Assembly (NCBI RefSeq): GCF_003336665.1
Contig: NZ_QPIJ01000002.1
Location: 62,001 to 126,000 of the forward strand
Origin: Vreelandella rituensis
GTDB taxonomy: Bacteria > Pseudomonadota > Gammaproteobacteria > Pseudomonadales > Halomonadaceae
Reading direction: 5' to 3'
Length of the DNA: 64,000 nt
The notes beneath the pieces are model-generated. The model had not been told where the DNA came from and did no database searches. It worked only from the letters and a program-made list of their open reading frames with translations. Numbering within the stretch: the stretch's first letter is position 1; each line of letters begins with the position of its first letter. A program made the position numbers and the translations under genes. This document shows positions 8,417-16,269 of this stretch, piece by piece.

Positions 8417-9145
8417 ATGGCAAATAGCTTCTGGACGGCTTTTGTCGCCAGTGTCCTGGCGGCGCTGGTGACCGGCATCGGCATCTACACCATCCGCCGC
8501 TTCGAGGCCTGGGGACGCAAATACAGCATCTACTTTGTGTGCTTCGCCGCCGGCGTGCTGATCTCGGTATCCTTCCTGCACATTATTCCCAAGTCTTTCG
8601 AATTGAGCCCCTATGCCCCCGGCTATCTGCTCGGCGGGTTCGTGTTGATGCACCTGCTCAACCGTTTCATCACCGCCTTCGTGTGCGAGCGCGGCACGAA
8701 TCCGGCTTACGGCATCGGCCTGGTACCGATGATCGGCATCGGCTTTCATTCCTTCATCGACGGCTTCATCTACTCCATCACCTTTTCCGTCAGCGCCTTG
8801 ACCGGCGTGCTGGCCGCTATCGGCATGGTGCTACATGAATTCCCCGAAGGCATCATCACCTATCTGTTACTGTCGCGCGGCGGCTTCAGCGACAAAAGCG
8901 CCTTGCTCCTCGCCGTCATTGCCGCGGCACTCTCCACACCACTGGGCATGCTGGTCTCTTGGCCCTTTATCAGCCGCATCGACCAATCACTGCTGGGTGT
9001 TCTGCTCTCCCTGTCAGCCGGCGCACTGGTGTACGTGGGTGCCACACATCTACTGCCACAGGCGGAAAAGGAACCTGGCCGGTTCAGCCTGCTCTCCCTG
9101 GGCGCCGGAATCCTGGTGGCGGTGCTCATTGTATTGTCGAAATAA
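8417..9145 (+). CDS. ZIP family divalent metal transporter
   Basis: Inner-membrane importer of 242 residues with about eight helices, probably for zinc or iron. The two metal-site helices are intact: HSFIDG near residue 110 and HEFPEG near residue 141, equivalent to the HNxxDG and HEIPHE motifs of ZIP proteins. ATG 8417 follows GGAGAT. It stands alone, divergent from the kinase gene, and the 286-bp gap upstream shows no clear Zur or Fur box by eye. Confidence 0.88.
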   Translation: MANSFWTAFVASVLAALVTGIGIYTIRRFEAWGRKYSIYFVCFAAGVLISVSFLHIIPKSFELSPYAPGYLLGGFVLMHLLNRFITAFVCERGTNPAYGIGLVPMIGIGFHSFIDGFIYSITFSVSALTGVLAAIGMVLHEFPEGIITYLLLSRGGFSDKSALLLAVIAAALSTPLGMLVSWPFISRIDQSLLGVLLSLSAGALVYVGATHLLPQAEKEPGRFSLLSLGAGILVAVLIVLSK

Positions 9146-9159
9146 ACGTACAAGATCTG

Positions 9160-9366
9160 TCACGGTGCATCGGGATAGCCGTACATCGCACTATACGCAT
9201 CGAGGTTCACCCTGCCGCTGGCGAACTCATCGTGCCAGCCTTCCGGCAGCGGCCCCACCGCCGATTGCATTTTCGTCATGGTCAAACGAATTTTCTCGCT
9301 TAGTTCTGGGACGTCAATCGAATTGAAATTCCCGCCATGGCCAACTAGCTTTTTTAGAGCATGCAA
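9160..9366 (-). CDS. Possible small protein or gene remnant, unknown
   Basis: A 68-codon minus-strand frame between the ZIP and CBS genes. Its 3' half has coding-like composition (GPLPEGWHDEFASG, then NLDAYSAMYG); its 5' half is AT-richer and less convincing, and no good ribosome site is seen. I do not recognise the family. It may be a real small protein starting at the internal ATG near 9276-9278 or the tail of a lost gene. Confidence 0.3.
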   Translation of the reverse strand: MHALKKLVGHGGNFNSIDVPELSEKIRLTMTKMQSAVGPLPEGWHDEFASGRVNLDAYSAMYGYPDAP

Positions 9367-9428
9367 GTAACGGAATCACCCGGCTAACGCACTTCAAGTG
9401 ATTGATGAAACGTAAAGGGAGACTAACG

Positions 9429-9851
9429 ATGCAAGCCAAAGAAGTCATGACCACACGCCCTGAATACCTGAATGCGGAGGTATCCATCCGCGAAGTCGCT
9501 GAACTGATGCGCGATACCGATTCCGGCTTCGAGCCGCTCGTCAGGGGTGCAAAGGTGGAGGGGGTTATTACCGATCGAGATATCACCATCCGCGGCATTG
9601 CCGAAGGCAAGAGTCCCGAAGACAGCGCAATCGATATCGCAACACACGCCGCTCTCTATACCTATTCAGACACGGATGTGGTGGATGTGCTGAAGAACAT
9701 GCAGGAGCAGCAAGTTCAGCGCCTGCTGGTACTCAAAAGCCCGGATCAAAAAGACTTGGTGGGCATTATTACCGTGGGTGACATTGCCGATCAGTGCAAA
9801 GACGAGGCGGTGAGCAAGGAGCTGGTCAACTGCGCCAAGCACTATCGTTAA
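9429..9851 (+). CDS. CBS-domain pair protein
   Basis: Soluble protein of 140 residues made of two CBS motifs (about residues 5-60 and 70-125) and nothing else. The motif cores VEGVITDRDI and LVGIITVGDIA are clear. Such stand-alone Bateman modules usually bind adenosyl nucleotides and are general stress or regulatory proteins. ATG 9429 is eight bases behind GGGAG, preferred to the ATG nine codons upstream. The stop codon lies in a short direct repeat. Confidence 0.88.
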   Translation: MQAKEVMTTRPEYLNAEVSIREVAELMRDTDSGFEPLVRGAKVEGVITDRDITIRGIAEGKSPEDSAIDIATHAALYTYSDTDVVDVLKNMQEQQVQRLLVLKSPDQKDLVGIITVGDIADQCKDEAVSKELVNCAKHYR

Positions 9852-9886
9852 GTACTTTTTCAAGCACGACCGTTAAGGACTTTTCA
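9846..9886. repeat. 16-17-bp direct repeat at the CBS gene's stop
   Basis: CGTTAAGTACTTTTTCA (9846-9862) recurs as CGTTAAGGACTTTTCA (9871-9886). The first copy contains the TAA stop of the CBS gene. Confidence 0.6.
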
Positions 9887-9903
9887 GGCTGCCTGATAAG
9901 CTT

Positions 9904-10356
9904 TTACAGCGAAGGGCAGCCTCGGTTGTGTAGCTGTCGGCCACTGCCTGCGAGCACTTCATCCACGGGATGGCGGACGTAGTCATGCCGGTAATAGCTC
10001 TCGTCCACCACTTCGCCATCCCAGGCGATGATGTCCAGGTCCATGGTACGCGGGCCGGACTTGACCGGCCCGCGTACCCGACCAAGCCTGTCTTCCACTT
10101 GCTTGAGATAAGCCCGAAAAGCCTCTCTTTCCAGTGAGGTTTTCACCAGCAAGGCGGCATTGAGAAAGTCCGGCTGCTCCTGCAACCCCACCGGAGCGGT
10201 ACGGATGCTGCGCGAGGCCTTTATCAGCTCGCATTCCTCATCGAGAATCTTCTGGACCTGGGCAATATGCCGTGCAGGTTCAATGTTCGAACCCACCGAA
10301 ATCAGGCATTCATGCATGTCTTGCGACGTATCCGGCGGTGATATCGGTTGCGGCAT
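9904..10356 (-). CDS. folK: HPPK: 6-hydroxymethyl-7,8-dihydropterin pyrophosphokinase
   Basis: Folate synthesis enzyme that transfers pyrophosphate from ATP to the pterin alcohol. The 150-residue protein shows SVGSNIEPARHI near residues 20-31, the pterin-contacting RTAPVG..EQPDFLNAA segment, and the signature GPRTMDLDIIAWDG near 103-116 with the two metal-binding aspartates. It is slightly shorter than typical FolK. It is divergent from folM, a second pterin gene, so the two may share the 10357-10563 control region. Confidence 0.88.
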   Translation of the reverse strand: MPQPISPPDTSQDMHECLISVGSNIEPARHIAQVQKILDEECELIKASRSIRTAPVGLQEQPDFLNAALLVKTSLEREAFRAYLKQVEDRLGRVRGPVKSGPRTMDLDIIAWDGEVVDESYYRHDYVRHPVDEVLAGSGRQLHNRGCPSL

Positions 10357-10563
10357 AACGGGCTACCTTGTATCGGGCTCAAATCGAAGCGCAGCATGGC
10401 TGCCATGGCAAAGAGAAATATACGCAGAAATAGACAAAACCGGCATGAAAGTGTCTCGTGCTCAGCCTAGCGCTTTACGCCCCATGTGCAAGTGCTGTAC
10501 AACTTATTGACAAACGCTGCTCTCACGCAGCCTGCCATCCTGCCGCATCAATAAGGACAGTCA

Positions 10564-11310
10564 ATGAGCGCATACGCTGCACTGATTACCGGGGGAGCCA
10601 CCCGGCTGGGTCGCCATTTTGCCGAAGCCTTGGCCGAGGCCGGGTTCGATATCGCCTTGCACGTCAATCGTTCCCGCGATGAAGCCGAAGAAGTCGCCGC
10701 CGGCATTCGCGCCAAGGGCCGGGAATGCGAGATATTCAGCTGCGATTTCATGCAAGAGGATGTCGCCGACCTGATCACAGCGGTATCGCAGCGCTTTCCT
10801 CGGCTGAATGTACTGGTCAACAGTGCCTCGGCTTATGCCCCGGCACCGCTGGCCGAGACCGACATGGCCATGCTCGAAAGCCAGTTTCGCGTCAACTTGT
10901 TCACCCCGCTACTGCTGCTGAAGCATTTCGCCGCCGTGGTGAAAGAGGGGCGCGTCGTCAATATCATCGACAACAAGGTGGCTTATCACCAATACCCCTA
11001 TGCGGCCTATCTGCTTTCCAAGAAAAGCCTAGCGGAGATGACCCGCATGGCGGCGCTGGAATTCGCTCCGCGCATTCGCGTCAACGGTATTGCGCCGGGA
11101 GTGGTGCTGCCTGCTTCACAGCGCACCAGCGACTACATCCAATGGCGCATCGATGGCATTCCCCTCAAGCGCCAGGGCGACCCGGACCACTTGGTGCAGG
11201 CACTGCACTACCTGCTCGACAACCCTTTCGTGGCCGGGCAGATCCTGTTTGTGGATGGCGGCGAATCGGTCAACCTGGAAGGTCGGCACTCGGAGAACTA
11301 TTCTCCATAA
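10564..11310 (+). CDS. folM: Dihydromonapterin reductase FolM (SDR family)
   Basis: Short-chain dehydrogenase of 248 residues. The nucleotide site is TGGATRLGRHFAEAL (residues 9-23), the NSAS element is near 92-95, and the catalytic YxxxK is YLLSK near 147-151. The family includes FolM, which reduces dihydromonapterin, the cofactor precursor of phenylalanine hydroxylase, and has weak DHFR activity. The pairing with folK supports that call over a generic SDR. AAGGACAG lies before the ATG. A three-copy repeat begins at its stop. Confidence 0.8.
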   Translation: MSAYAALITGGATRLGRHFAEALAEAGFDIALHVNRSRDEAEEVAAGIRAKGRECEIFSCDFMQEDVADLITAVSQRFPRLNVLVNSASAYAPAPLAETDMAMLESQFRVNLFTPLLLLKHFAAVVKEGRVVNIIDNKVAYHQYPYAAYLLSKKSLAEMTRMAALEFAPRIRVNGIAPGVVLPASQRTSDYIQWRIDGIPLKRQGDPDHLVQALHYLLDNPFVAGQILFVDGGESVNLEGRHSENYSP

Positions 11311-11334
11311 GAACTATTCCTCTCAGAACTATTC
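11294..11334. repeat. AGAACTATTC repeated three times at the folM stop
   Basis: Exact copies of AGAACTATTC at 11294-11303, 11310-11319 and 11325-11334 (period 15-16 bp). The folM stop TAA (11308-11310) is inside the array. A related degenerate array occurs downstream of aapJ1 at 38428-38480. Confidence 0.75.
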
Positions 11335-11370
11335 CCCTCTCTGAGCCGTGCCTTTGCTGTTGGATAACCC

Positions 11371-11400
11371 GCAAAAGGGCTGCCGAGGCAGCCCTTTTGC
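11371..11400. terminator. Bidirectional terminator between folM and the MscS-like gene
   Basis: GCAAAAGGGCTGCC and GGCAGCCCTTTTGC form a perfect 14-bp stem around a two-base loop. The A/T stretches in the arms give it U-rich ends in both directions. Confidence 0.85.
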
Positions 11401-11407
11401 GTTCAGC

Positions 11408-11445
11408 TCAAGACGAGCGGGTCAAGATGAGTTAGTCAAGACGAG
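11408..11445. repeat. TCAAGAYGAG repeated three times beyond the MscS-like stop
   Basis: TCAAGACGAG (11408-11417), TCAAGATGAG (11422-11431) and TCAAGACGAG (11436-11445), a strict 14-bp period. It ends one base from the stop of the minus-strand channel gene. Confidence 0.7.
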
Positions 11446-13830
11446 TCAGGTAGTCTCCTCGTCGTCGAAATCGCCCTTGAAAGCGGGGTTGGGTCTGGAG
11501 CGCGGGTCCTCCGAACGGTTCGACTCGTCGGAGCGCGGCTGCCCGCCAGGGCGGCCATCGATATCGAAAGGTTGCTGCATCACCCGCAGGTTGGCCGGGG
11601 GCGCTTCGCCCTCCTTGCCCACACCGAAGTAGAGCGTGGTGTGCGGGAAGGGAATTTCGATGCCCGCCTGATCGAAGTGCAGCTTGACCAGACGATTATA
11701 GGCGCGGCCGACGGCCCATTGGGTGCCCGGGGTCGTCTTGATGCGCACTCGGATATTTACCGAGCTGTCGGCCAGGGCAATCACACCTGCCACTTCCAGC
11801 GGCGCCAGAATACTCATCTTGTGCTCTTCGTCCTTCGACAGCTCATCGAAGGCGTTGCGTAGCGCGATGATCGCGTCGTCGATGCTTTCGCGGTAGGCAA
11901 TCCCGTATTCACCCACGTGATAGCCGAACTCGCGCATGAAGTTGGAAACCGTATCCACGCTCGAGAACGGAATAATGTGGTAGGTACCGCTCAGGTCACG
12001 AATACCTACCGAGCGGATGCTCAGGCGCTCCGCCGTGCCGGTAATTCCCCCGACGGTGACCACATCGCCGGTGTTCATGGCATTTTCCACCTGAATGAAG
12101 ATCCCGGTGATGATGTCCTGCACCAGCTTCTGGGAGCCAAAACCGATTGCCAGACCCAGCACCCCGGCACCCGCGATCAAGGGGCCGATATTGATGCCGA
12201 TTTCCGCCAGCACGATCATCGCCGTCATGGTGATGATGGCGATCGCCAGCGCATTGCGGAACAGGCTGAGCAGCGTCTTGGCCCGGGCATCCGGCTCGCC
12301 GGACCCGGTTTCGGGGTTGAGCTTGTGCTCGATCAGGCTAGCCAGCCCCAACCAGGTGGCGATGGAAATGAACAGGATCAATGCCACCCCGAACACCTTG
12401 CTGACCAGACCGCTCCCCGCTTCCGAGGCGTACCAGCCCACCAGATCGAAGGCGCCCCAGGCATTGAGCACCACCATGATCACCACAATGAGGATGATCG
12501 TGCGGATAACCCTGAGGGCGTTGGGTACGTAGGAATTGAGGCGCGTTTCGAGTAACGGCAACTTGCGCCGCAGGTCATCGGAAAGCTTGATACGACGCCC
12601 GATAGCTTGAGTCAAGAACGCGGAAAACAACAGACCCACCACCACGGCCGCCAGGGTTTTCAGCGTCGCGAACAGCACGAAGGGCAGTGCGTCGGCGGGG
12701 CGTGTCAGCACCAGCACCAGCACCATCAAAAAGTAGAATAAGGCAAACAGGTGCCAGGTACGCGCGAACAACTTCAACGATACGCGGCTGGCGGTAAAGC
12801 TCGAATTGGCCGCCATCTGGTTGAGGTTGTCGCGCAGGTGGACACGATTCTTGAGCACCACCGCCACGGCATAGATAAACGCCAATAGGATAATAAGCGT
12901 GCCCAGCATCTGTCCCAGCGACGTGGCCACGTAGAAGTTGACCAGTGGCACCACCACCATCAAACCATAGCCGACCATGCCAACCAGCCGGGCCAGCCAA
13001 CGGTTCCAGTAGGAGGCTTCCAGCGTGGAAATCGGCAGCAGGCGAAGGCCCTCATAGCGCGAGGAAAACAACATCCGAACCGCCGCCTTGAGCAGCTCAA
13101 TCACCAGAAAAGCATTCAGGAACAGCGAGGCGCGTGTGGAAAGCTCACCGGTTTCCCCCACCGCAAAGGTGGCGATCAGGTTGCCGGCGACATAAGCCAG
13201 CACCACGACCAACACATCCACCAGGGCCGCCAGGGCCACACACAATATCAGGCGCAGCACCGGGTTGAGTCCCGCACCATGCAGCGACCAGTTGCTGATC
13301 CTGGAGAATAGCGGCTTGGCAAAGCGGCGAAACAAGACGAAGGCAATGACGGTGGAGAGAATCACCAGGCCCAGGTTGACCGCTGCGCTGGTGAATGCGG
13401 CCAGATCGAAGGTGCTTTCTCCCTCGGCACTGAGCAGTTCTCTCACCAGCGAGCCCGTCTGGCCCAGCTGCTCTCCCACTTCGCTGACCATACGACTGGT
13501 CAGCTCCGCCAGTTGGCGGGGCAGCGAGACATCCGCCGGCGCCATGTCACTGCCTTCAGCAGCTTGTGCGGGCGAAAGCTCGGCACCTTCCGAGGTTTGC
13601 GCAGCCAAGTTACGCAACTGGTCAATCAGCTCCTGGCGTGCCTGGTCGTTCTCGAGCAGATCCGCCAGGGTGGAATACGCCGGGGGCTCGGCTTGCGATG
13701 ATTCTTGCGGTGAATCGGCGGGACTGTCCAGCGTCAGGGTGGTCTGCGCCGAAACAGGCGCTGCCAGCAAGACCAGCATTGCCAACAACCAGATGCCCAG
13801 CCAGGGCAATAATCGTAATGGCGTCACCAT
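11446..13830 (-). CDS. Large MscS-family mechanosensitive channel
   Basis: Inner-membrane channel of 794 residues. A signal peptide (to about residue 28) precedes a periplasmic Ser/Glu/Pro-rich segment, then about ten hydrophobic segments between 160 and 570, and the conserved MscS core near 575-720: a glycine/alanine pore helix (GAGVLGLAIGFGSQKLVQDIITG) and the beta domain (GDVVTVGGITGTAERLSIRSV). The C-terminal tail is polar and acidic. Such large paralogues release solutes under hypo-osmotic shock, which fits a halophile. ATG 13830 and GTG 13827 both lie close behind GGAGG; the exact start is open. Confidence 0.9.
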   Translation of the reverse strand: MVTPLRLLPWLGIWLLAMLVLLAAPVSAQTTLTLDSPADSPQESSQAEPPAYSTLADLLENDQARQELIDQLRNLAAQTSEGAELSPAQAAEGSDMAPADVSLPRQLAELTSRMVSEVGEQLGQTGSLVRELLSAEGESTFDLAAFTSAAVNLGLVILSTVIAFVLFRRFAKPLFSRISNWSLHGAGLNPVLRLILCVALAALVDVLVVVLAYVAGNLIATFAVGETGELSTRASLFLNAFLVIELLKAAVRMLFSSRYEGLRLLPISTLEASYWNRWLARLVGMVGYGLMVVVPLVNFYVATSLGQMLGTLIILLAFIYAVAVVLKNRVHLRDNLNQMAANSSFTASRVSLKLFARTWHLFALFYFLMVLVLVLTRPADALPFVLFATLKTLAAVVVGLLFSAFLTQAIGRRIKLSDDLRRKLPLLETRLNSYVPNALRVIRTIILIVVIMVVLNAWGAFDLVGWYASEAGSGLVSKVFGVALILFISIATWLGLASLIEHKLNPETGSGEPDARAKTLLSLFRNALAIAIITMTAMIVLAEIGINIGPLIAGAGVLGLAIGFGSQKLVQDIITGIFIQVENAMNTGDVVTVGGITGTAERLSIRSVGIRDLSGTYHIIPFSSVDTVSNFMREFGYHVGEYGIAYRESIDDAIIALRNAFDELSKDEEHKMSILAPLEVAGVIALADSSVNIRVRIKTTPGTQWAVGRAYNRLVKLHFDQAGIEIPFPHTTLYFGVGKEGEAPPANLRVMQQPFDIDGRPGGQPRSDESNRSEDPRSRPNPAFKGDFDDEETT

Positions 13831-13893
13831 AACCTCCGTATCGGTGGGGAAATATCAAAAGCTAACGTCTGTCTACTTTTTGTACAAGTCAGG

Positions 13894-14325
13894 CTACTGA
13901 CACAGCGGGGAAAGCCACAGATGGGCCAGCGACAGCACCACCGCGTAGCGTCCGCCCTTGGCAATCAGTATCCATGCCAGTGCCCGCCACCAAGGCAAGC
14001 GAAATACACCTGCCAGGACGGTCAAGGGGTCGCCGATCACCGGCGCCCAGGCAATCAGCAAGCTGTACTCACCAAAACGATGATACCAACCTTCGGCACG
14101 CGCCAACCCTTGAGGCGAGGCGGGAAACCAGCGCTTGTGCTGAAAATGCCTGGCGTAGCGTCCCAGGGCGACATTGACCAGGCTTCCCAACGTATTGCCA
14201 GCGGTGGCGACTACCCACAGCATCACCACCGGCTCACCGAGGCACCATTGGCGCGCCAGCCATACTTCCGAGCCCCCGGGCAGTAACGTGGCGCTTAGCA
14301 GCGCTACGACAAACAGACTCAGCAT
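13894..14325 (-). CDS. yqaA: YqaA-type small DedA/VTT-domain membrane protein
   Basis: Membrane protein of 143 residues with four to five helices, resembling YqaA (MLSLFVVALLSATLLPGGSE, then NTLGSLVNVALGRYA and WAPVIGDPLTVLAGVFRLP). The GDPLT and LPGGSE stretches are the family's conserved parts. Members belong to the DedA/SNARE-associated group implicated in lipid or envelope homeostasis. The ATG at 14323-14325 lies four bases after the iclR stop, so it is probably translated from the same message; the longer upstream frame would overlap that gene. Confidence 0.8.
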   Translation of the reverse strand: MLSLFVVALLSATLLPGGSEVWLARQWCLGEPVVMLWVVATAGNTLGSLVNVALGRYARHFQHKRWFPASPQGLARAEGWYHRFGEYSLLIAWAPVIGDPLTVLAGVFRLPWWRALAWILIAKGGRYAVVLSLAHLWLSPLCQ

Positions 14326-14329
14326 GCGA

Positions 14330-15157
14330 TCAGCAGCACTTGGGCGCCTGGCCTCCCAATCGTGCGGTGATCTCGGCGGCCACTTCCCGCACCAGCTCAC
14401 CGAGTTCCATCAGGCGTGGCTCGGGGATCCGCGCCACAGGCCCGGAGACCGAAATCGCCGCCAGCGGCGTCGCGGTTTCATCATGAATACAGGCGGCCAC
14501 GCAATGCAGGCCGATAGCATGCTCTTCACGGTCGCAGGCAAAGCCTTGATGGCGAACCTCGCTCAGATTCTTCAGCAGTGCCTCGGGTTGGTGCAGGGTG
14601 TTGTGCGTCACTTGAGCCAGCTCACGCCCTTCAAGCAGGCGTGCGCGCTCGTCCTCCGGCAACCAGGCCAGAAGCGCCTTGCCCACACCGGAAGCATGCA
14701 GCGGCGCCCTTGAACCCAGCCGAGTGATCATACGCATCATCTGCGGGGATTCATGCTGGGCGAGAAATACCACCGTGGTAGCGTCACGCACGCCCAGGTT
14801 GGCGGTTTCGCCGGTTTCTGCGGTCAACCGGCGCAGGAAGGGACGACTGGTGGCGACGAAATCGCGCGCTTCGAGAAAGCTGTTGCCGATACGAAACGTC
14901 TTGACGTCGATGCGCCACAACCCCTGCTCGCTTTCCTGGGTGACGAATCCCTGGCTTTGCAGTGCCTGCAATAAGCGGTGCGTGGTGGAAGGGGCCAGGT
15001 CGGCGGTTTCGGCAAGCTCGGAAAGCGCCATGCCGTCGGGGCTGACCGATAGATATTCCAGCATGTTCAGGCCACGCACTAACGACTGGCTGTGTCCGCC
15101 ACTGGCTTTCTTGGTACCTGCTGGGCGGCCCGCCGTCCTGCGCTTGACTTCATTCAC
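14330..15157 (-). CDS. IclR-family transcriptional regulator
   Basis: Regulator of 275 residues with an N-terminal winged helix (about residues 22-90; LSELAETADLAPSTTHRLLQAL is the recognition region) and a C-terminal effector-binding domain (LHASGVGKALLAWLPEDERA near 145-165; GLHCVAACIHD near 215). The GTG start at 15155-15157 follows GGGAGAGACAGG; an upstream TTG is less likely. It lies 80 bp downstream of a crotonase gene in the same direction and may control that gene or a linked catabolic route. Confidence 0.9.
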   Translation of the reverse strand: MNEVKRRTAGRPAGTKKASGGHSQSLVRGLNMLEYLSVSPDGMALSELAETADLAPSTTHRLLQALQSQGFVTQESEQGLWRIDVKTFRIGNSFLEARDFVATSRPFLRRLTAETGETANLGVRDATTVVFLAQHESPQMMRMITRLGSRAPLHASGVGKALLAWLPEDERARLLEGRELAQVTHNTLHQPEALLKNLSEVRHQGFACDREEHAIGLHCVAACIHDETATPLAAISVSGPVARIPEPRLMELGELVREVAAEITARLGGQAPKCC

Positions 15158-15236
15158 CCTGTCTCTCCCGCTTGAAAACGTCAAAGCGCATCAGGATAAC
15201 GTGCCAGCCCTGTGCTGTCGCCTTCACCAAAAACGC

Positions 15237-16031
15237 TCAGCGATGTTTCCATTGCGGCGCCCGCTTGGCCATGAAGGCATCGATGCCCTCGGCCACGTCG
15301 TCCGCCAGCATGTTGCAGGCCATGGTTTCTCCGGCAAACGCATAGGCGTCTTCCAGCGGCATCGCCAACTGGCGGGCGAACATCGCCTTGCCGGTGCGTA
15401 CCGCCACGGCGCTCTTGGCGCAAATACTCGCGGTGAGCTCGGCCACGGCAGCGTCTAGTGCATCCTCTTCCGCCACCCGGTTGACCAATCCCCACTCACA
15501 GGCCTGATCGGCACTGATGAATTCGCCGGTCATCAGCATTTCCATGGCGCGCTTGCGCGAGACGTTACGGCTCAACGCCACTGCCGGGGTGGAACAGAAC
15601 AGCCCCACATTGATGCCCGAAACGGCAAAGCGTGCCGAACGGGCGGCTACCGCCATATCGCAGCTCGCCACCAATTGGCAGCCCGCCGCCGTGGCAATGC
15701 CCTGAACCCGGGCAATCACCGGTACCGGCAGGTTGACGATGGCTTGCATTACCTGGCCGCAGCGGGCGAATAATGTCTGATAGTAGGCCTTGTCCGGGTT
15801 GGTGCGCATCTGCTTCAAGTCGTGCCCGGCGCAGAACGCCTTGCCTTGAGCGGCTAGCACCACGCAGCGTGCCTCTTCATCCTGGGCAATCTCATTGAGC
15901 GCCGTCTTGAGCGCTTCGAGCATTTCTTCGGAAAGGGCGTTGAAGCTTTTGGGGCTGTTGAGTGTCAGCGTGATCACGCCCTGTTGTGCATGTCGCTGAA
16001 CCAGCGGCTCGGTTGTAACGCTAGTCGTCAT
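15237..16031 (-). CDS. Enoyl-CoA hydratase/isomerase family protein (ECHDC3-like)
   Basis: Crotonase-fold protein of 264 residues. The oxyanion-hole segments are present: AFCAGHDLKQM near 66-76 and GIATAAGCQLVASCDMA near 111-127. The two catalytic glutamates of true hydratases are not where expected: Gln replaces the first (GCQL), and the second motif reads NVGLFCSTPA without Glu. This pattern is like the ECHDC3 group, so simple hydratase activity is doubtful. AGGAG lies eight bases before the ATG. Confidence 0.85.
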   Translation of the reverse strand: MTTSVTTEPLVQRHAQQGVITLTLNSPKSFNALSEEMLEALKTALNEIAQDEEARCVVLAAQGKAFCAGHDLKQMRTNPDKAYYQTLFARCGQVMQAIVNLPVPVIARVQGIATAAGCQLVASCDMAVAARSARFAVSGINVGLFCSTPAVALSRNVSRKRAMEMLMTGEFISADQACEWGLVNRVAEEDALDAAVAELTASICAKSAVAVRTGKAMFARQLAMPLEDAYAFAGETMACNMLADDVAEGIDAFMAKRAPQWKHR

Positions 16032-16077
16032 CTTGTTGCTCCTTTCTTGTTGTGTTTTGCACGAGGGTGGTTATCCG

Positions 16078-16106
16078 GGCTTTCAAGCCAACCTGGCTTT
16101 GCCAGG
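16078..16106. promoter_or_regulatory. Two adjacent palindromes upstream of the crotonase gene
   Basis: GGCTTTCAAGCC (near 16078-16089) is followed by CCTGGC-TTT-GCCAGG (16092-16106). They lie 46-75 bp upstream of the crotonase ATG and have no T-tract, so they look like operator sites, possibly for the neighbouring IclR protein. Confidence 0.35.
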
Positions 16107-16269
16107 CTGACCCTTGAGCCACGATAGCAGGACAATGGCTAAAGGAACTTGGAACTTTTGTCCATTGCGGCAGGCGTTGCACCCGGTCGCTCAGGTTTCA
16201 TGTGGCTGTCGTGTTATCGGTTGGATGCACTGCGTATAGTAGAGGCAATGATTACCAGGAGATCGTTGG

